From Salinimonas profundi (GTDB taxonomy: Bacteria > Pseudomonadota > Gammaproteobacteria > Enterobacterales > Alteromonadaceae): DNA of 64,000 nt. A program made the translations under genes and the position numbers. Of the stretch, positions 55,801 through 64,000 are shown one piece after another. The stretch is taken from assembly GCF_014750655.1 (NCBI RefSeq), contig NZ_JABBXD010000008.1, positions 1-64,000 of the forward strand, written 5' to 3'. Positions within the stretch are counted from its first letter, which is position 1. The number at the start of each line of letters is the position of its first letter. The notes below the pieces were generated by a model. It was not told the DNA's origin. It did not search any database and was given only the letters and a program-made list of their open reading frames with translations.

Positions 55801-55857
55801 GCCAGGGCGAGGCTGGCTATATAAGTAATAATTATTAGCCGACCATTTTACCACCAC
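49816..55857 (-). CDS. Giant soluble poly-HAMP hybrid histidine kinase (Nik1-like)
   Basis: 2,013 codons from a GTG; an ATG at 55779 ([11 protein letters not shown]) is the more likely start. There is no TM helix. A basic N-terminus is followed by HAMP-like units, among them nine tandem repeats of 92 or 93 residues, each beginning [19 protein letters not shown] or similar. Then come a last HAMP, a GAF domain ([13 protein letters not shown] to [15 protein letters not shown]), a coiled coil, HisKA with [14 protein letters not shown] (phospho-His about residue 1340), an HATPase ([19 protein letters not shown]) and three receivers (Asp in [16 protein letters not shown] and ILMDVMMP). The array resembles fungal Nik1, an osmosensing kinase. 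cheR and two further signalling genes follow. Confidence 0.95.
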   Translation of the reverse strand: MVVKWSANNYYLYSQPRPGGEYRDLRMTSSTPRDTGNNDNSDSSSRTGKRAQSKTSRGNLARKSRRVSHDDMFKDTDYVHDQIDRLIFALESFREGDVSVRLSKERNDKFADLAEAYNTMVEMIGGVSTEVSRISRVGGIEGNLEARADFKAASGVWKELIDNINILIEAISNPVLEVSRILNSIASGNLQDKFSLTVTGDFRAMADVINRTQHSLNTFAEQVTQVAREVGVEGKLGGQASVPNVSGTWKDLTDNVNQMASNITAQVREIASVTTAVAQGDLTQKITEQGKGGEVLVLSSTINRMVDSLNIFAAEVTNVARDVGVEGKLGGQAVVPDVAGTWKALTDNVNMLASNVTAQVRDIANVATAVAGGDLSQKININVKGEIAELKETINQMVDSLNIFSDEVTRVAREVGTEGKLGGQATVPNVAGTWKNLTDNVNTMASNLTTQVREIASVTTAVAQGDLSQKITEQGKGGEVLVLSNTINNMVDSLTLFSAEVTRVAREVGTEGTLGGQAVVPGAAGTWKNLTDNVNTMASNLTTQVREIANVATAVADGDLSQKIKINVKGEIADLKETINQMVDSLNIFSDEVTRVAREVGTEGKLGGQAAVPDVAGTWKNLTENVNFMASNLTTQVREIANVATAVAKGDLTRKVTIDAEGEIAELKETINQMVDSLNIFSDEVTRVAREVGTEGRLGGQALVPNVAGAWSELTKNVNTMASNLTTQVREIASVTKAVANGDLSQKITEEAKGGEVLELSITINRMVDSLQTLSNEVTRVAREVGTEGVLGGQADVPNVAGAWLDLSNNVNTMASNLTAQVREIAGVAASVANGDLSRKISIDARGEIADLRDIINQMVDSLNIFAAEVTRVAREVGTESKLGGQAIVPNVAGTWKDLTDNVNTMASNLTTQVREIASVTTAVANGDLSQKISEEAKEGEVLELSTTINRMVDALNIFADEVTNVAREVGTEGILGGQAEVPNVAGAWKALTDNVNTMASNLTSQVREIASVSTALARGDFSKKIEVHVRGEVQELKNNINAMVDSFITIVRAANSIAEGDFALEMPLRSDADQLSIALNSMTRNLKRISEENENEAWIKNGQANLNDKMRGELDLNALSKNIITYLTKYLKAQIGALYLSETGKDGEVLKLVSTYAYTKRRNAVNEFKIGESLVGQAALEREAIVVTSVPQDYVVISSSLGQSQPRNLLVQPCLIGSEVKGIIEIGSFNEFTDNQLELVRVVAENIAISINSAQDRAKMELLLQESQRKSEELLDQQQKLRNQSEELQVANEDLEIKTRDLERQKEDIQTSRIEVEQKAQELELASKYKSEFLANMSHELRTPLNSLLILAKELTKNEKGNLDGEQIKDAKIIYDGGNDLLNLINDILDLSKVEAGKLQVHPQTIGVKTLLTGLENKFNPIAKDKGIAFSIELADDLPKSLYTDDQRLQQILKNLLSNAFKFTEKGEVVLSAERPSENVKFRNTALEHKNVVAISVADTGIGISKNKFTQIFEAFQQAEGGTSRQYGGTGLGLTISRELSRLLGGEIHIWSEPDEGSKFTVYVPTDLTKAEVAMDDKETSSIIEYSQYQLSDNTPAKQTSSEKSEPTRPFVKDDRNELSAKDNALLIIEDDQNFAEILKREVKAQNYHVLVAREGREGLELAAQYQPKGIFLDIRLPDLDGIRVLDQLKFNLKTRHIPVHIISVEDKSTQALNKGAIGFLSKPASLSNINDVIKKITDIGQSPVKKILLVEDNQASIDSLKRILTNRQIEIITAPTGAEAQRLLKTTRPDCIILDLNLPDTTGFDLLTNLNAVGLINDVPIIIYTGQELTKEEVRELRKYTDSIVIKGVSSPERLLDEVSLFIHSVESQYSDQQRAILTKLHDPEKLLAGQKVLLVDDDVRNTYALSKVLADAEMQVVLADNGMMALEKIKQEPDISIILMDVMMPVMDGYEATRKIRQLREHKDLPIIALTAKAMAEDRSKCLDAGANDYLTKPVDVEKLLNIMRVWLYK
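52560..55059 (-). repeat. Nine tandem HAMP-coding units with alternating 279/276-bp period
   Basis: On the + strand the marker GATTTCCCGTACCTG (or near-identical) recurs at 52828, 53107, 53383, 53662, 53938, 54214, 54493, 54769 and 55048, giving spacings 279, 276, 279, 276, 276, 279, 276 and 279. Units of 93 codons (with a [14 protein letters not shown] linker) alternate with units of 92 (with a [14 protein letters not shown] linker), except for one doubled 92 pair in the middle. Confidence 0.95.
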
Positions 55858-55916
55858 TTTTATAATTTAGACTATAGTATTAGATGCATATAGCATAGGA
55901 ATTTCAGGGGACGTGT

Positions 55917-55953
55917 AAAAAGACCTGAACGAGAATGCCGGGCGTTCAGGTCT
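55917..55953 (-). terminator. Intrinsic terminator of the sugar dehydrogenase gene
   Basis: AGACCTGAACG (55921-55931) and CGTTCAGGTCT (55943-55953) form a perfect 11-bp stem with a T run on the - strand, about 45 bases after the stop. Confidence 0.88.
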
Positions 55954-55996
55954 TCTGAAAAGATATTATCGATTTTTACGTTAACGCTGTAGGCAA

Positions 55997-57112
55997 TTAT
56001 TTAGCTGGAGAAAGCTGAAGCAGCTTGCCTTTTGGTGCATCGGTAAGCACGTAGATAAGCCCGTCAGGACCCACCTCAACATCGCGAATACGCTCTCCCC
56101 GATCTTTTAAATATTCGTGCTGTTCTCCTGGCTTGTCACCATCCATTTCGATGCGTCTAAGATGGGTAAACTTAAGCGCACCGACCAACAGGTCACCCTG
56201 CCAGTCAGCAAATGCGGATTTATCGTAAAAGGCCATGCCGCTGGGCGCGATAGATGGATCCCAGTAAATAACGGGTTGCTCCATCCCTTCCTGCTTGGTC
56301 TTTTCAGAGATAATACTGTCGTCATAGTCAATACCGTAGGTAATGACCGGCCAGCCATAATTGGCGCCTTTGGACAGTTTGTTGACCTCATCGCCGCCTT
56401 GTGGGCCATGTTCCATCGCCCATACATCACCTGTCTCAGGATGCACTGTCAGTCCCTGCACGTTGCGGTGACCGTAAGTAAAGATTTCAGGTGCCTCACC
56501 ATCGATAAACGGGTTATCTTGTGGCACCTCACCATCAGGGCGGATTCTAACGATTTTGCCCAGATGATTATCAGTATTTTGCGCTTCATCCATATACTTA
56601 TAGCGATCACCTAACGTGATATATAAGTTTTTGTCAGCATCAAAAGCTAAGCGGCAACCAAAGTGAAAACCATTGTCCACCAATGGTTCTGCCACAAACA
56701 ATGTCGTCACATTCTCAAGCGCATTGTCCTTCAGGGTCGCTTTGGCAACGGCGCTGCTGTTTCCACCTTCGCCTTTGCGGCTGTAGCAAAAATAGATGGT
56801 TTGATTGGATGCATAATCCGGATCTGCCAGCACATCCAGCATACCGCCCTGGTTAACCGCTTCAACCGCAGGCGTGTTGGCAACGGGCTCACCCAGGCCA
56901 TTCTCAAAGGAGTAACGACGAATAGTGCCTTTGCGTTCAGTGAGCAGCAAGTCACCATCAGGTAAAAACGTCATTCCCCAGGGATTAGCCAGCTTGGTCG
57001 CAAGCTCTTTAACCTGGATATCATTTGATGCCTGCGCGTTGGCGCCGGCAGCCAAAAAAAGACCCGGCAGTAAGACTGCCAGGTTTTTTGCAATTGTTGT
57101 TTTTTTCATCAT
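55997..57112 (-). CDS. Soluble aldose sugar dehydrogenase (PQQ-dependent, YliI-like)
   Basis: 371 residues with a signal peptide (LAVLLPGLFLAAGANA). The six-bladed propeller has the family blocks NPWGMTFLPDGDLLLTER, HFGCRLAFDADKNLYITLGD, TYGHRNVQGLTVHPETGD, EHGPQGGDEVNKL and SGMAFYDKSAF, which hold the PQQ and Ca sites. It oxidises aldose sugars in the periplasm, passing electrons to the respiratory chain. A paralogous 3' end has decayed at 46920-47015. The Dps gene lies 13 bp upstream on the same strand. Confidence 0.93.
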   Translation of the reverse strand: MMKKTTIAKNLAVLLPGLFLAAGANAQASNDIQVKELATKLANPWGMTFLPDGDLLLTERKGTIRRYSFENGLGEPVANTPAVEAVNQGGMLDVLADPDYASNQTIYFCYSRKGEGGNSSAVAKATLKDNALENVTTLFVAEPLVDNGFHFGCRLAFDADKNLYITLGDRYKYMDEAQNTDNHLGKIVRIRPDGEVPQDNPFIDGEAPEIFTYGHRNVQGLTVHPETGDVWAMEHGPQGGDEVNKLSKGANYGWPVITYGIDYDDSIISEKTKQEGMEQPVIYWDPSIAPSGMAFYDKSAFADWQGDLLVGALKFTHLRRIEMDGDKPGEQHEYLKDRGERIRDVEVGPDGLIYVLTDAPKGKLLQLSPAK

Positions 57113-57125
57113 TATTATTATTCAA

Positions 57126-57602
57126 TTAGCTAGAAGTTTGTGCACGTAACATCCACGCCGTTTTTTCATGGATGCGCATGCGATCTGAAATTAACGCGAT
57201 GGACGATTCATCATCCGCGTCCTGCGCCATTTTTAACGCTTCGCGACTGGTTTTAACCACCTGCTCATGGCCGTGACACAGTAGTCGCACCATCTCAGTG
57301 GCTTCAGGTACACCCTCTACCTCTTCAATAGAGCTAAGCTCTGAAAACGCTTTATAGGTGCCTGGCGCAACAACGCCTAAGGTACGGATACGCTCAGCGA
57401 TATCATCCACCGCTTCTGCCAGTTCAGTATAGTGCTCTTCAAACATCAGATGCAGGGTACGAAACTGCGGCCCCGATACGTTCCAGTGAAAGTTATGGGT
57501 TTGCAAATACAGTGTGTATGAGTCTGCCAGCAGCTTCTTCAGTCCTTCTGCTACACTGTTTCTGTCAGCTTCAGAAATACCAATATCAATCTTGCTCATC
57601 AT
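57126..57602 (-). CDS. dps: Dps-family ferritin-like protein
   Basis: 158 residues, usual length. [20 protein letters not shown] and [20 protein letters not shown] carry the His, Asp and Glu ligands of the inter-subunit ferroxidase centre. The rest is the four-helix bundle. It forms a 12-mer that stores iron using peroxide and protects DNA. The strong ribosome site AGGAGCGC lies before the ATG. The sugar dehydrogenase gene follows after 13 bp. Confidence 0.94.
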   Translation of the reverse strand: MMSKIDIGISEADRNSVAEGLKKLLADSYTLYLQTHNFHWNVSGPQFRTLHLMFEEHYTELAEAVDDIAERIRTLGVVAPGTYKAFSELSSIEEVEGVPEATEMVRLLCHGHEQVVKTSREALKMAQDADDESSIALISDRMRIHEKTAWMLRAQTSS

Positions 57603-57703
57603 GCGCTCCTTTATCAGTTTTTGCGATGAATTAAAGACTTTTACATCTATGTTCTAGATACTGATAAGAACAGATTTTGGATTACCAGCGTAAGTATACA
57701 GGT

Positions 57704-58207
57704 TCAGTGATGATTGTGCTGCGACATGGCCTCACTCTGGCCGGCAGGGCGTACCTCAAAGGCTTGAATGACAGCTGGATGATCAGCAAAAAGAAATGTC
57801 ACTTCCACGGTCATTTGCTCTGTTAACGGCTTTTTAAGCCCGGTAAGCATGATATGTTTTGCGCCAGCCTGAAACCGAATCGTCTGACCTGCATCCAGTG
57901 AAAGTGTGTGGAGAGACCGCATACTAACCATGTCATCCTGCATGATGGTTTCATGCAAACTGGCCCCTTTGGCAATGGTACTGCTGACAGAGATTCCTGT
58001 CACCACTACACGTTCGCTACCATTATTCGTCAGCGTGAAATAGCCTGCGGCAGACGTTGCCATCGAGAATGTCGCTGAAAAATAACTGTCCGACAGCGAG
58101 ACCGATGTCGACTGCTGTGCCTTACAGAAAAAGCTACTGCACAAGATGAACAAGAGAAAAAAGCGACGCCACATAAGCTTCGTTACGCTATGGATTTGAT
58201 TATCCAT
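57704..58207 (-). CDS. PCu(A)C copper chaperone
   Basis: 167 residues with a signal peptide (WRRFFLLFILCSSFFCKAQ). The copper motif H-Mx10M-x21-HxM is seen as HETIMQDDMVSMRSL, then GAKHIMLTGL. A C-terminal MSQHNHH tail adds further ligands. It delivers Cu(I) to the CuA site of cytochrome oxidase in the periplasm. The usual partner SCO1 gene is not adjacent in this window. It lies between Dps and the tRNA gene. Confidence 0.9.
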   Translation of the reverse strand: MDNQIHSVTKLMWRRFFLLFILCSSFFCKAQQSTSVSLSDSYFSATFSMATSAAGYFTLTNNGSERVVVTGISVSSTIAKGASLHETIMQDDMVSMRSLHTLSLDAGQTIRFQAGAKHIMLTGLKKPLTEQMTVEVTFLFADHPAVIQAFEVRPAGQSEAMSQHNHH

Positions 58208-58244
58208 ACTACAACGGGCGAAAAAAGAAGCAAGAAAGAAAGGA

Positions 58245-58320
<76 letters not shown>

Positions 58321-58421
58321 ACACAAAGGGTGCATCAACTGACCGGTTCAGGCCAGCTAACGGATGCGTATTTTAGTCAGGCGTGGCGACTTGTCAATAC
58401 CTGACCGTCGCCATATGCCAA

Positions 58422-59564
58422 TTATTTGAGCGTTAGCAGTCTGTCTGCTTCTTTTTCGAGCTCCGGGAAGTATTCAGTGGGTACATAGCCAGACAGTTTG
58501 TGCAGTTTTTCACCCAGCTGGGCATAGTTGTCTGCAGTAATATTGATGTGGCCCATTTTGCGCTTTTCCCTCACCGATTTCCCGTACCAGTGCAAATGGC
58601 AACCGGGAATGCTAAGCAAATCTCTGGAAAACGTGCTGCAGCCGATAACATTAATCATTGCCGACGGTGACAGCGCACGGGTATCGCCTAACGGAAGGCC
58701 CACTAATGCGCGCAGATGATTCTCAAACTGACTCGTATGAGCACCGCTTAAACTCCAGTGGCCGGAGTTATGAACCCGTGGCGCCAGCTCGTTAACTAAC
58801 AGCTCTTCGCCGCACTGGAACATTTCAACTGCCAGCACACCTACGTACTGCATGCCCTCTGCCAGCGTGGTAAAAATATCCAGCGCCTGCTGTGATAATG
58901 CTTCACTAACCTGACTGGCTGGCGCAACAGACACATGCAACTGGCCTTTGTGGTGAAGATTTTCGGCCAGTGGATACACTTTAATTTCGCCACTACGACT
59001 GCGCACTCCGATTAGCGATAACTCGCGCTCAAACTGCAGCATTTTCTCAACCACCAGAGGAACTGCTTCCAAATCCTGACCTGATAACGCTTCTTTGACG
59101 CTGGCCAGTTGGCTGGCATCTTTGAGGCGCCACTGACCGTAGCCGTCATAACCATCACGGCTGGCTTTGATGATCAGTTTATCACCCAGCGTTTTAATGC
59201 AGTCATCAAGCTGGTCGAGATGTGTCACCACTTTGTGCGGGCAATTGGGAATACTGAATTTTTCAAGCAAATGCTTTTCCCGAACCCGATCAGCCCCAAC
59301 CAGGATCGCGTTCATAGATGGCATTAACTTATCTGTTTTAGCAGCCTGTTCGAGCAAACGCTCAGGGACATGCTCAAATTCCACCGTCAGCGCATCGGAA
59401 GACTCGATGGCCTGAACCAGATTCTGCTCAAGGGGTCGCTTGCTGACCGGATGCACCACGGTATCGTCTTTGACATCCACCGCCTGTACATCGATGCCCA
59501 AGGGAACGCCCTCTAAATACATCATCTGCGCCAGCTGACCGGCGCCGTATACGAGAACTCTCAT
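58422..59564 (-). CDS. purK: 5-(carboxyamino)imidazole ribonucleotide synthase
   Basis: 380 residues, ATP-grasp fold. [19 protein letters not shown] opens the biotin-carboxylase-like N domain. [15 protein letters not shown] is the ATP loop. [20 protein letters not shown] with GHWSLSG and [17 protein letters not shown] are the PurK blocks. It makes N5-CAIR from AIR, ATP and bicarbonate. Its start overlaps the purE stop by 4 bp (ATGA), as in a coupled purEK operon. Confidence 0.97.
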   Translation of the reverse strand: MRVLVYGAGQLAQMMYLEGVPLGIDVQAVDVKDDTVVHPVSKRPLEQNLVQAIESSDALTVEFEHVPERLLEQAAKTDKLMPSMNAILVGADRVREKHLLEKFSIPNCPHKVVTHLDQLDDCIKTLGDKLIIKASRDGYDGYGQWRLKDASQLASVKEALSGQDLEAVPLVVEKMLQFERELSLIGVRSRSGEIKVYPLAENLHHKGQLHVSVAPASQVSEALSQQALDIFTTLAEGMQYVGVLAVEMFQCGEELLVNELAPRVHNSGHWSLSGAHTSQFENHLRALVGLPLGDTRALSPSAMINVIGCSTFSRDLLSIPGCHLHWYGKSVREKRKMGHINITADNYAQLGEKLHKLSGYVPTEYFPELEKEADRLLTLK

Positions 59565-60052
59565 TCATCCAGCTCCAGATTCGCATTTTGCATCACAGTG
59601 TCTGTCTGGTTCTGACGAAACGCAATAATGGCTTCTTTCACGCTATCATCCTGCAACGCGACAACCTGCGCAGCGAGAAGCCCTGCATTTGCCGCACCTG
59701 CCTCACCGATTGCCAGCGTGCCCACAGCGACGCCTTTTGGCATTTGAACAATAGAAAGTAATGAATCCAGGCCGTTAAGCGCCTTTGATTTAACCGGACA
59801 ACCAAATACCGGTAAGTGGGTATGCGCAGCAATCATACCGGGCAGGTGGGCCGCGCCACCGGCGCCAGCGATAATACAGCTAAACCCTTCGTCCGCCGCT
59901 GATTCAGCAAATTCTACCAGCAAATTAGGGGTGCGATGCGCAGAGACAACACGCGCCTCAAATTCCACACCAAACGCTTTTAACATCTTTGCAGCCTGCT
60001 GCATGGTAGGCCAATCTGATGTAGAGCCCATAACAATTGCGACTTTAGCCAT
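59561..60052 (-). CDS. purE: N5-carboxyaminoimidazole ribonucleotide mutase
   Basis: 163 residues from the ATG at 60052, which matches the family start ([20 protein letters not shown]); ten earlier in-frame codons are not conserved. [20 protein letters not shown] and [20 protein letters not shown] are the catalytic blocks (Ser, His). It converts N5-CAIR to CAIR in purine synthesis. No clear PurR box is seen upstream. Confidence 0.97.
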   Translation of the reverse strand: MAKVAIVMGSTSDWPTMQQAAKMLKAFGVEFEARVVSAHRTPNLLVEFAESAADEGFSCIIAGAGGAAHLPGMIAAHTHLPVFGCPVKSKALNGLDSLLSIVQMPKGVAVGTLAIGEAGAANAGLLAAQVVALQDDSVKEAIIAFRQNQTDTVMQNANLELDE

Positions 60053-60458
60053 GTAAATGCTTCTCCACTGGATTTTGAACATCGTGCGTAGACGTGCCGG
60101 CTTCAGATAACCGGTGTCTCAGAAGGCGCAAGATTGTAGCGTAAAAAGGCAACAATGCCCATAACCTTACCACGGTACAAACTGAACCATCTGCTTATAA
60201 TTTTTATACAAAGCCATCAAAATTAGTCGTTTAGCGCGAAATAAAAAAACTGCTGCGATCGGGTGAGAAAACGTCATGTGATTATTCAACGCCGGTGTAA
60301 AAGTTCAGGTTTCTGTGAACGCCCATAGCACCTTCTGCGCAAAATAACGTAAGAGTAGTAAACACTATCATTTTACCGGAATTCCGGGGTATGAATGCAG
60401 TGTCGGACGCCAGAACTTGCCGGGCGGGTTTTGCGACATGTTTTGACTGAGGCGAACG
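60053..60458. other. 406-bp divergent spacer between purE and nhaA
   Basis: It holds a perfect 12-bp palindrome CCGGAATTCCGG (60377-60388), 71 bases before the nhaA start. It also has an A/T-rich stretch with TATAAT at 60196-60201, and a short hairpin GGCA-ACAA-TGCC (near 60153) followed by a T run on the purE strand that could act as a weak attenuator. No gene is supported. Confidence 0.45.
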
Positions 60459-61739
60459 ATGAGTTTGAAAAAAACCGTACAACAGCTTAATTACGTTGTA
60501 ACTAACTTCTATAAGAGTGAATCTTCTGCGGGTATCGTGTTAATGGCAGCCACCGCGCTGGCATTATTTGTGGCCAATTCTCCGCTTGAATATTGGTATA
60601 ACCAACTAATTGAAGTACCAGTGGTTATCGCCGCCGGTGACTGGGGTATAGAAAAACCGCTGCTATTGTGGATTAACGATGGCCTGATGGCGGTGTTCTT
60701 CTTTCATGTCGGGCTTGAGCTAAAACGCGAGGTCTGTGAGGGAGAGTTATCCAACCCCAAAGAAATTGTTCTGCCTGCTGCCGGCGCAGTGGGAGGAATG
60801 GCGATACCGGCATTAATTTATGTGTGGATCAACTGGGGGGACAGTCAGGCCATGTCCGGCTGGGCTATTCCTGCCGCCACCGATATTGCCTTTGCTCTGG
60901 GTGTGCTGGCCCTGTTGGGCAGTCGCGTGCCGGCCAGTCTGAAAGTGTTTCTGGTAACCCTGGCCATCATTGATGACATTGGTGCTATTGTCATTATCGC
61001 GCTGTTTTATACCAGTAATATCACTGAAACCGCGCTTTACATTGCAGCGGGTTGCCTGATTGTGTTGTGGATGATGAACCGACGCAATGTCATTGACCTG
61101 CCGTCCTATATTCTGGTGGGTCTGGTGCTATGGGTAGCACTGCTTAAATCGGGTGTGCATGCCACCCTTGCCGGCGTCGTATTAGCAGCATTTATTCCAA
61201 TGCGAAGCCAGAAGGATCCCTCCCATTCTCCGGTAACCAAACTTGAGCATGAACTCAGCGCCTCGGTAAGTTACGCTATTCTGCCCATTTTTGCTTTTGC
61301 CAACGCCGGTATTAATTTTGGTGCTATCAGGCCAGAGGGCATCTTTCACCCGGTCACCTTCGGTATTTTCCTGGGGCTGACGGTGGGTAAACAATTAGGC
61401 GTGTTTAGCTTTTGCTGGATTGTCGTAAAACTGGGGCTGGCAAAACTGCCGTCTGATCTGAAATTTCGCCACATATACGGCTGCTCACTGCTGTGCGGTA
61501 TCGGTTTCACCATGAGCCTGTTTATCGGTGCGCTGGCCTTTGAGCAATCAGGTGTAAACCGCATGTTTGATGAAAGGGTCGGAATTCTGGCTGGCTCGCT
61601 GGTTTCGGCAATTGCGGGATATATCGTTCTGTATTTTATTGGTCGGGACAAAGCGCAGGAAGCGGCAGAGAGTGCGGAAAAAATAAGAGAATCAGAGACT
61701 GACACTACTCAGCAAGAAGCTGACCCAGCGCGGCAATAA
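60459..61739 (+). CDS. nhaA: Na+/H+ antiporter NhaA
   Basis: 426 residues with twelve TM helices. The key transport Asp pair is in LAIIDDIGAIVIIALFYTS. LLLWINDGLMAVFFFHVGLE and IPAATDIAFALGVLALLGSR are hallmark blocks. The C-terminal tail is acidic and polar. It exchanges Na+ for H+ at alkaline pH, fitting a marine host. GAGGCGAACG precedes the ATG. Its last 35 bases overlap the convergent kinase gene. Confidence 0.97.
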   Translation: MSLKKTVQQLNYVVTNFYKSESSAGIVLMAATALALFVANSPLEYWYNQLIEVPVVIAAGDWGIEKPLLLWINDGLMAVFFFHVGLELKREVCEGELSNPKEIVLPAAGAVGGMAIPALIYVWINWGDSQAMSGWAIPAATDIAFALGVLALLGSRVPASLKVFLVTLAIIDDIGAIVIIALFYTSNITETALYIAAGCLIVLWMMNRRNVIDLPSYILVGLVLWVALLKSGVHATLAGVVLAAFIPMRSQKDPSHSPVTKLEHELSASVSYAILPIFAFANAGINFGAIRPEGIFHPVTFGIFLGLTVGKQLGVFSFCWIVVKLGLAKLPSDLKFRHIYGCSLLCGIGFTMSLFIGALAFEQSGVNRMFDERVGILAGSLVSAIAGYIVLYFIGRDKAQEAAESAEKIRESETDTTQQEADPARQ

Positions 61740-64000
61740 GACGGTCTCGCTTGATGGGTTTGGATAAATGCAGATTCATGCCTGCGGCCAGGCAGGCATC
61801 CCTGTCTTCATTGAAAGCATTTGCAGTGAGCGCAATCACCGGGGTGTTTTGATTTGGTCCCTGCTCGCTGCGTAGGCAGCGAGTGGTTTCAAAACCGTCT
61901 TTTACCGGCATCTGACAATCCATCAGAATGACATCAAATTTGCGTTTAGCGAGCACGTTAAGCGCCGTTTCGCCCTCTGCCACCCGCATACTTTTTGCGC
62001 CAATATTGCTGAGCATATCAATAACAATCTGCGCATTCACATCATTATCTTCCACTACCAAAATCAATGCCCCGGCTTTAATTTTGGTGGTGGTCGGCAT
62101 TGACTGGCGGGATTGTGGTTCGGCTGATACATTCAGTGGCAGATGTATCGTGAAAGTGGCGCCCTTGCCGGGTTTACTGTCAACGTTAATGACGCCGTTA
62201 AGCAATTTAACCAGTTTTTGCGTTATCGCTAATCCGAGCCCTGTCCCCCCGTAATGTCTGGTAGTGGACGCATCTGCCTGCTCAAATTCGTTGAAAATCT
62301 TTTGCTGATTTTCCTCACTTATCCCTATGCCGGTATCAGACACAGCCAGCGTCAGCATATTTTCAGCGTACGAGGCATCCAGCGTCACAGTCCCTTCACA
62401 GGTGAACTTAATTGCATTGCTCAACAGGTTGTTGAGGATCTGACTGATCTTGCTCGGGTCGCCGTTGACGTATTCAGGTAATTTGCCTAACCGCGCCTTT
62501 AGCTGGTTTGATTTTTGTCGGGCTGATTGCTGATAAGTGGACAGTGCATTGTTAAGTAATTCAGGAAGGTGGAAACTCACTGATTCGGCAGTCATTTTGC
62601 CCGCTTCAATTTTGGATAGATCCAGAATTGCATCCAGAATCATCAAAAGTTGTGATGCTGACTGGGCAATCGTATTGACCCGTCGGTGCGTGACTTCATC
62701 AAGAGGCTGCTCGAGCAAATTATCGCAATTCCCTATAATGCCGTTCATAGGCGTGCGAATCTCATGACTCATGTTGGCCAAAAACTCCGTCTTGGCTTTG
62801 CTTGCCTGGCGCGCATCCTGTAATGCACTTTCCAGTGAGACAGTTTTTTCTTTAACGCGACTTTCCAGTGATGTGTTTAACTCTTCAAGCTGGTTGTTAA
62901 GCTGCTGATGACGCTGGTTTGCAGACGCCAGCTTACCAAACGCATAACGCAGGCGTTCCTGGAGCTGAAAGAAAGCCTCATCCAACGCGCTGATTTCCTG
63001 CAGATAAAGGCGGCTATCGTGGTCAATGCCCAGCGTGCCATCCATCGCCGGATTCAGATTTTTAAAATGCTCAGCCAGGTTTTTCAGCGGACCCGCCAGC
63101 AACCAGGCAATGCCAAATCCGGCCATAATGCCCAGTAAACAAACCACAATGAGCAGCGCTAACGCCCGCAGTGTGTATTCACCAATCAGGCGCTCATACC
63201 AGATGACATCATAATAAAGACTTACCTTCCAGTCGTTGGTTGCCAGCGACTCGGTCTCATGCAACCAGGTTTTATTATTTAACTGAAACAGGCCTGCACA
63301 GTACTGCTCACGACACACATCAATTTGCGGTAAGCTCATCGGAGACAAGCCAAGAGCTGGTGATGCATAGATAACTTTATCGTTGCCATCCTGAATCAGC
63401 ATGGCGAAGCCGGGAATATTCTGCGCATCAAAATAAGCAAAGCTTTGAAGCGACAATGACCCTTCCAGGATGCCCGAGAATTGCTTCTGTTCATTCAGTA
63501 TTGGTGCGGAAATAGCAACGATTATATCCTCACCGAACCCCCGTCCTTTAAATGCTTCTGAGATAAATGGCGCATTGTTCGACGCGACCGCAGAAAAGTA
63601 CTGGCGCTGTCTGACATTGGTCATTCCTTTATCTTTTGCCCGCTGCAATACACGAGGAGGAAATGCCTGTGTTATTTCCCCGGTGTCATCGGTAATTAAC
63701 AGTGTGAGAAAGTCCGGATTCGCCCGGGCCAATAGTTGCAGAAACGTCGCTTTGTCATTTATTTGCGATGATAATACACCGGCATTTTGAACAATAGCTG
63801 CGCGATGCCTGATGATGAAGCTGTCTAATTGCTCCGACAACACCAGCGTGCGCTGGCGCATGTACAGTTCGATATCGCTCATCTGGTCGACCTGTACACT
63901 GTTGATGTGCAGATAGTTGACGACCAGATTGCCGGTAAAAAAGACAGCCGCAAAAAAGTAGGTAAGAAGTGGACTGAATGATACAGGCTGCGTACCTGCC
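61705..64000 (-). CDS. Membrane hybrid sensor histidine kinase, partial
   Basis: The frame is open to the window edge, so the 5' end is missing. At least 39 codons precede the Met at 63882, including a TM helix (TYFFAAVFFTGNLVVNYLHI). Counting from that Met: residues 1-235 are a periplasmic Cache-type sensor (ILEGSLSLQSFAYFDAQ), 239-262 is TM2, 263-320 is HAMP-like and 320-360 is coiled coil. His[17 protein letters not shown] has the His at 373. An HATPase with VSDTGIGIS and GGTGLGLAIT and a C-terminal receiver (VILMDCQMPVKDG) follow. No Hpt domain is seen. The target is unknown. Confidence 0.93.
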   Translation of the reverse strand, partial: AGTQPVSFSPLLTYFFAAVFFTGNLVVNYLHINSVQVDQMSDIELYMRQRTLVLSEQLDSFIIRHRAAIVQNAGVLSSQINDKATFLQLLARANPDFLTLLITDDTGEITQAFPPRVLQRAKDKGMTNVRQRQYFSAVASNNAPFISEAFKGRGFGEDIIVAISAPILNEQKQFSGILEGSLSLQSFAYFDAQNIPGFAMLIQDGNDKVIYASPALGLSPMSLPQIDVCREQYCAGLFQLNNKTWLHETESLATNDWKVSLYYDVIWYERLIGEYTLRALALLIVVCLLGIMAGFGIAWLLAGPLKNLAEHFKNLNPAMDGTLGIDHDSRLYLQEISALDEAFFQLQERLRYAFGKLASANQRHQQLNNQLEELNTSLESRVKEKTVSLESALQDARQASKAKTEFLANMSHEIRTPMNGIIGNCDNLLEQPLDEVTHRRVNTIAQSASQLLMILDAILDLSKIEAGKMTAESVSFHLPELLNNALSTYQQSARQKSNQLKARLGKLPEYVNGDPSKISQILNNLLSNAIKFTCEGTVTLDASYAENMLTLAVSDTGIGISEENQQKIFNEFEQADASTTRHYGGTGLGLAITQKLVKLLNGVINVDSKPGKGATFTIHLPLNVSAEPQSRQSMPTTTKIKAGALILVVEDNDVNAQIVIDMLSNIGAKSMRVAEGETALNVLAKRKFDVILMDCQMPVKDGFETTRCLRSEQGPNQNTPVIALTANAFNEDRDACLAAGMNLHLSKPIKRDRLIAALGQLLAE

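Noticed and set aside
60053..60458. Sodium-sensing riboswitch upstream of nhaA
   Set aside because: I could not build a conserved fold. Only a 12-bp palindrome and short hairpins are visible. A covariance-model search would be needed to claim it.
60282..60482. Open frame of 66 codons on the - strand overlapping the nhaA start
   Set aside because: It overlaps the well-supported nhaA start codon and upstream region, and has no family resemblance or ribosome site.

Overview
The window looks like chromosomal DNA of a marine gammaproteobacterium of the order Alteromonadales (Alteromonas/Salinimonas-like). This rests on the gene families and protein style (purEK, nhaA, tRNA-Thr(UGU), YbbN, S9 peptidase, many Na+/membrane functions) and was not tested by database search. 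No phage, transposase, integrase, rRNA or CRISPR array is visible. The 3' edge cuts a histidine kinase gene.

Region 1 (1-23,256) is the accessory part. About 43 mostly small genes lie one after another, all on the + strand, most with their own AAAGGA-type ribosome binding site and a private 20-250 bp spacer. Most products are small secreted, lipidated or membrane proteins. The rest are small soluble singletons: two GNAT acetyltransferases, VOC, DUF1428, DUF4177, DUF6151, a uracil-DNA-glycosylase-like protein and esterase-like proteins. Two PspC-domain proteins occur. One gene is an in-frame fusion of an HExxH membrane peptidase-like protein and a DsbA-like protein. One outer-membrane protein gene is frameshifted. 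The layout resembles a cassette array, but I could not find attC-type sites. A YitT-family gene and a terminator close the region.

Region 2 (23,300-35,313) is a peptidoglycan salvage island. A ZIP metal transporter and alanine racemase lie on the - strand. They diverge from murQ-namZ-FAD/Fe-S D-lactate dehydrogenase-M14 peptidase, which carry ATGA overlaps. A secreted two-domain NagZ and an NhaC/GntP-like permease follow. The genes fit one route: secreted NamZ and NagZ release MurNAc and GlcNAc, MurQ splits MurNAc-6-P into GlcNAc-6-P and D-lactate, and the dehydrogenase burns the D-lactate. The MurNAc kinase is not in the window.

Region 3 (35,316-47,020) is housekeeping: VOC protein, aldehyde dehydrogenase, purA, yjeT, kynureninase-like enzyme, YbbN, Mpo1-like protein, S9 peptidase, SodC and an amidase lipoprotein. 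A decayed 3' end of a sugar dehydrogenase gene lies near 46,920-47,015.

Region 4 (47,319-55,857) is a signalling cluster on the - strand. A 2,000-residue soluble hybrid kinase with nine tandem 92/93-residue HAMP units is followed by CheR, a REC-kinase and a single-domain response regulator.

Region 5 (55,997-64,000) holds a soluble aldose sugar dehydrogenase (the intact relative of the decayed copy), Dps, a PCu(A)C copper chaperone, tRNA-Thr(UGU), purEK, nhaA and, convergent and overlapping nhaA, a membrane hybrid histidine kinase that runs off the window.
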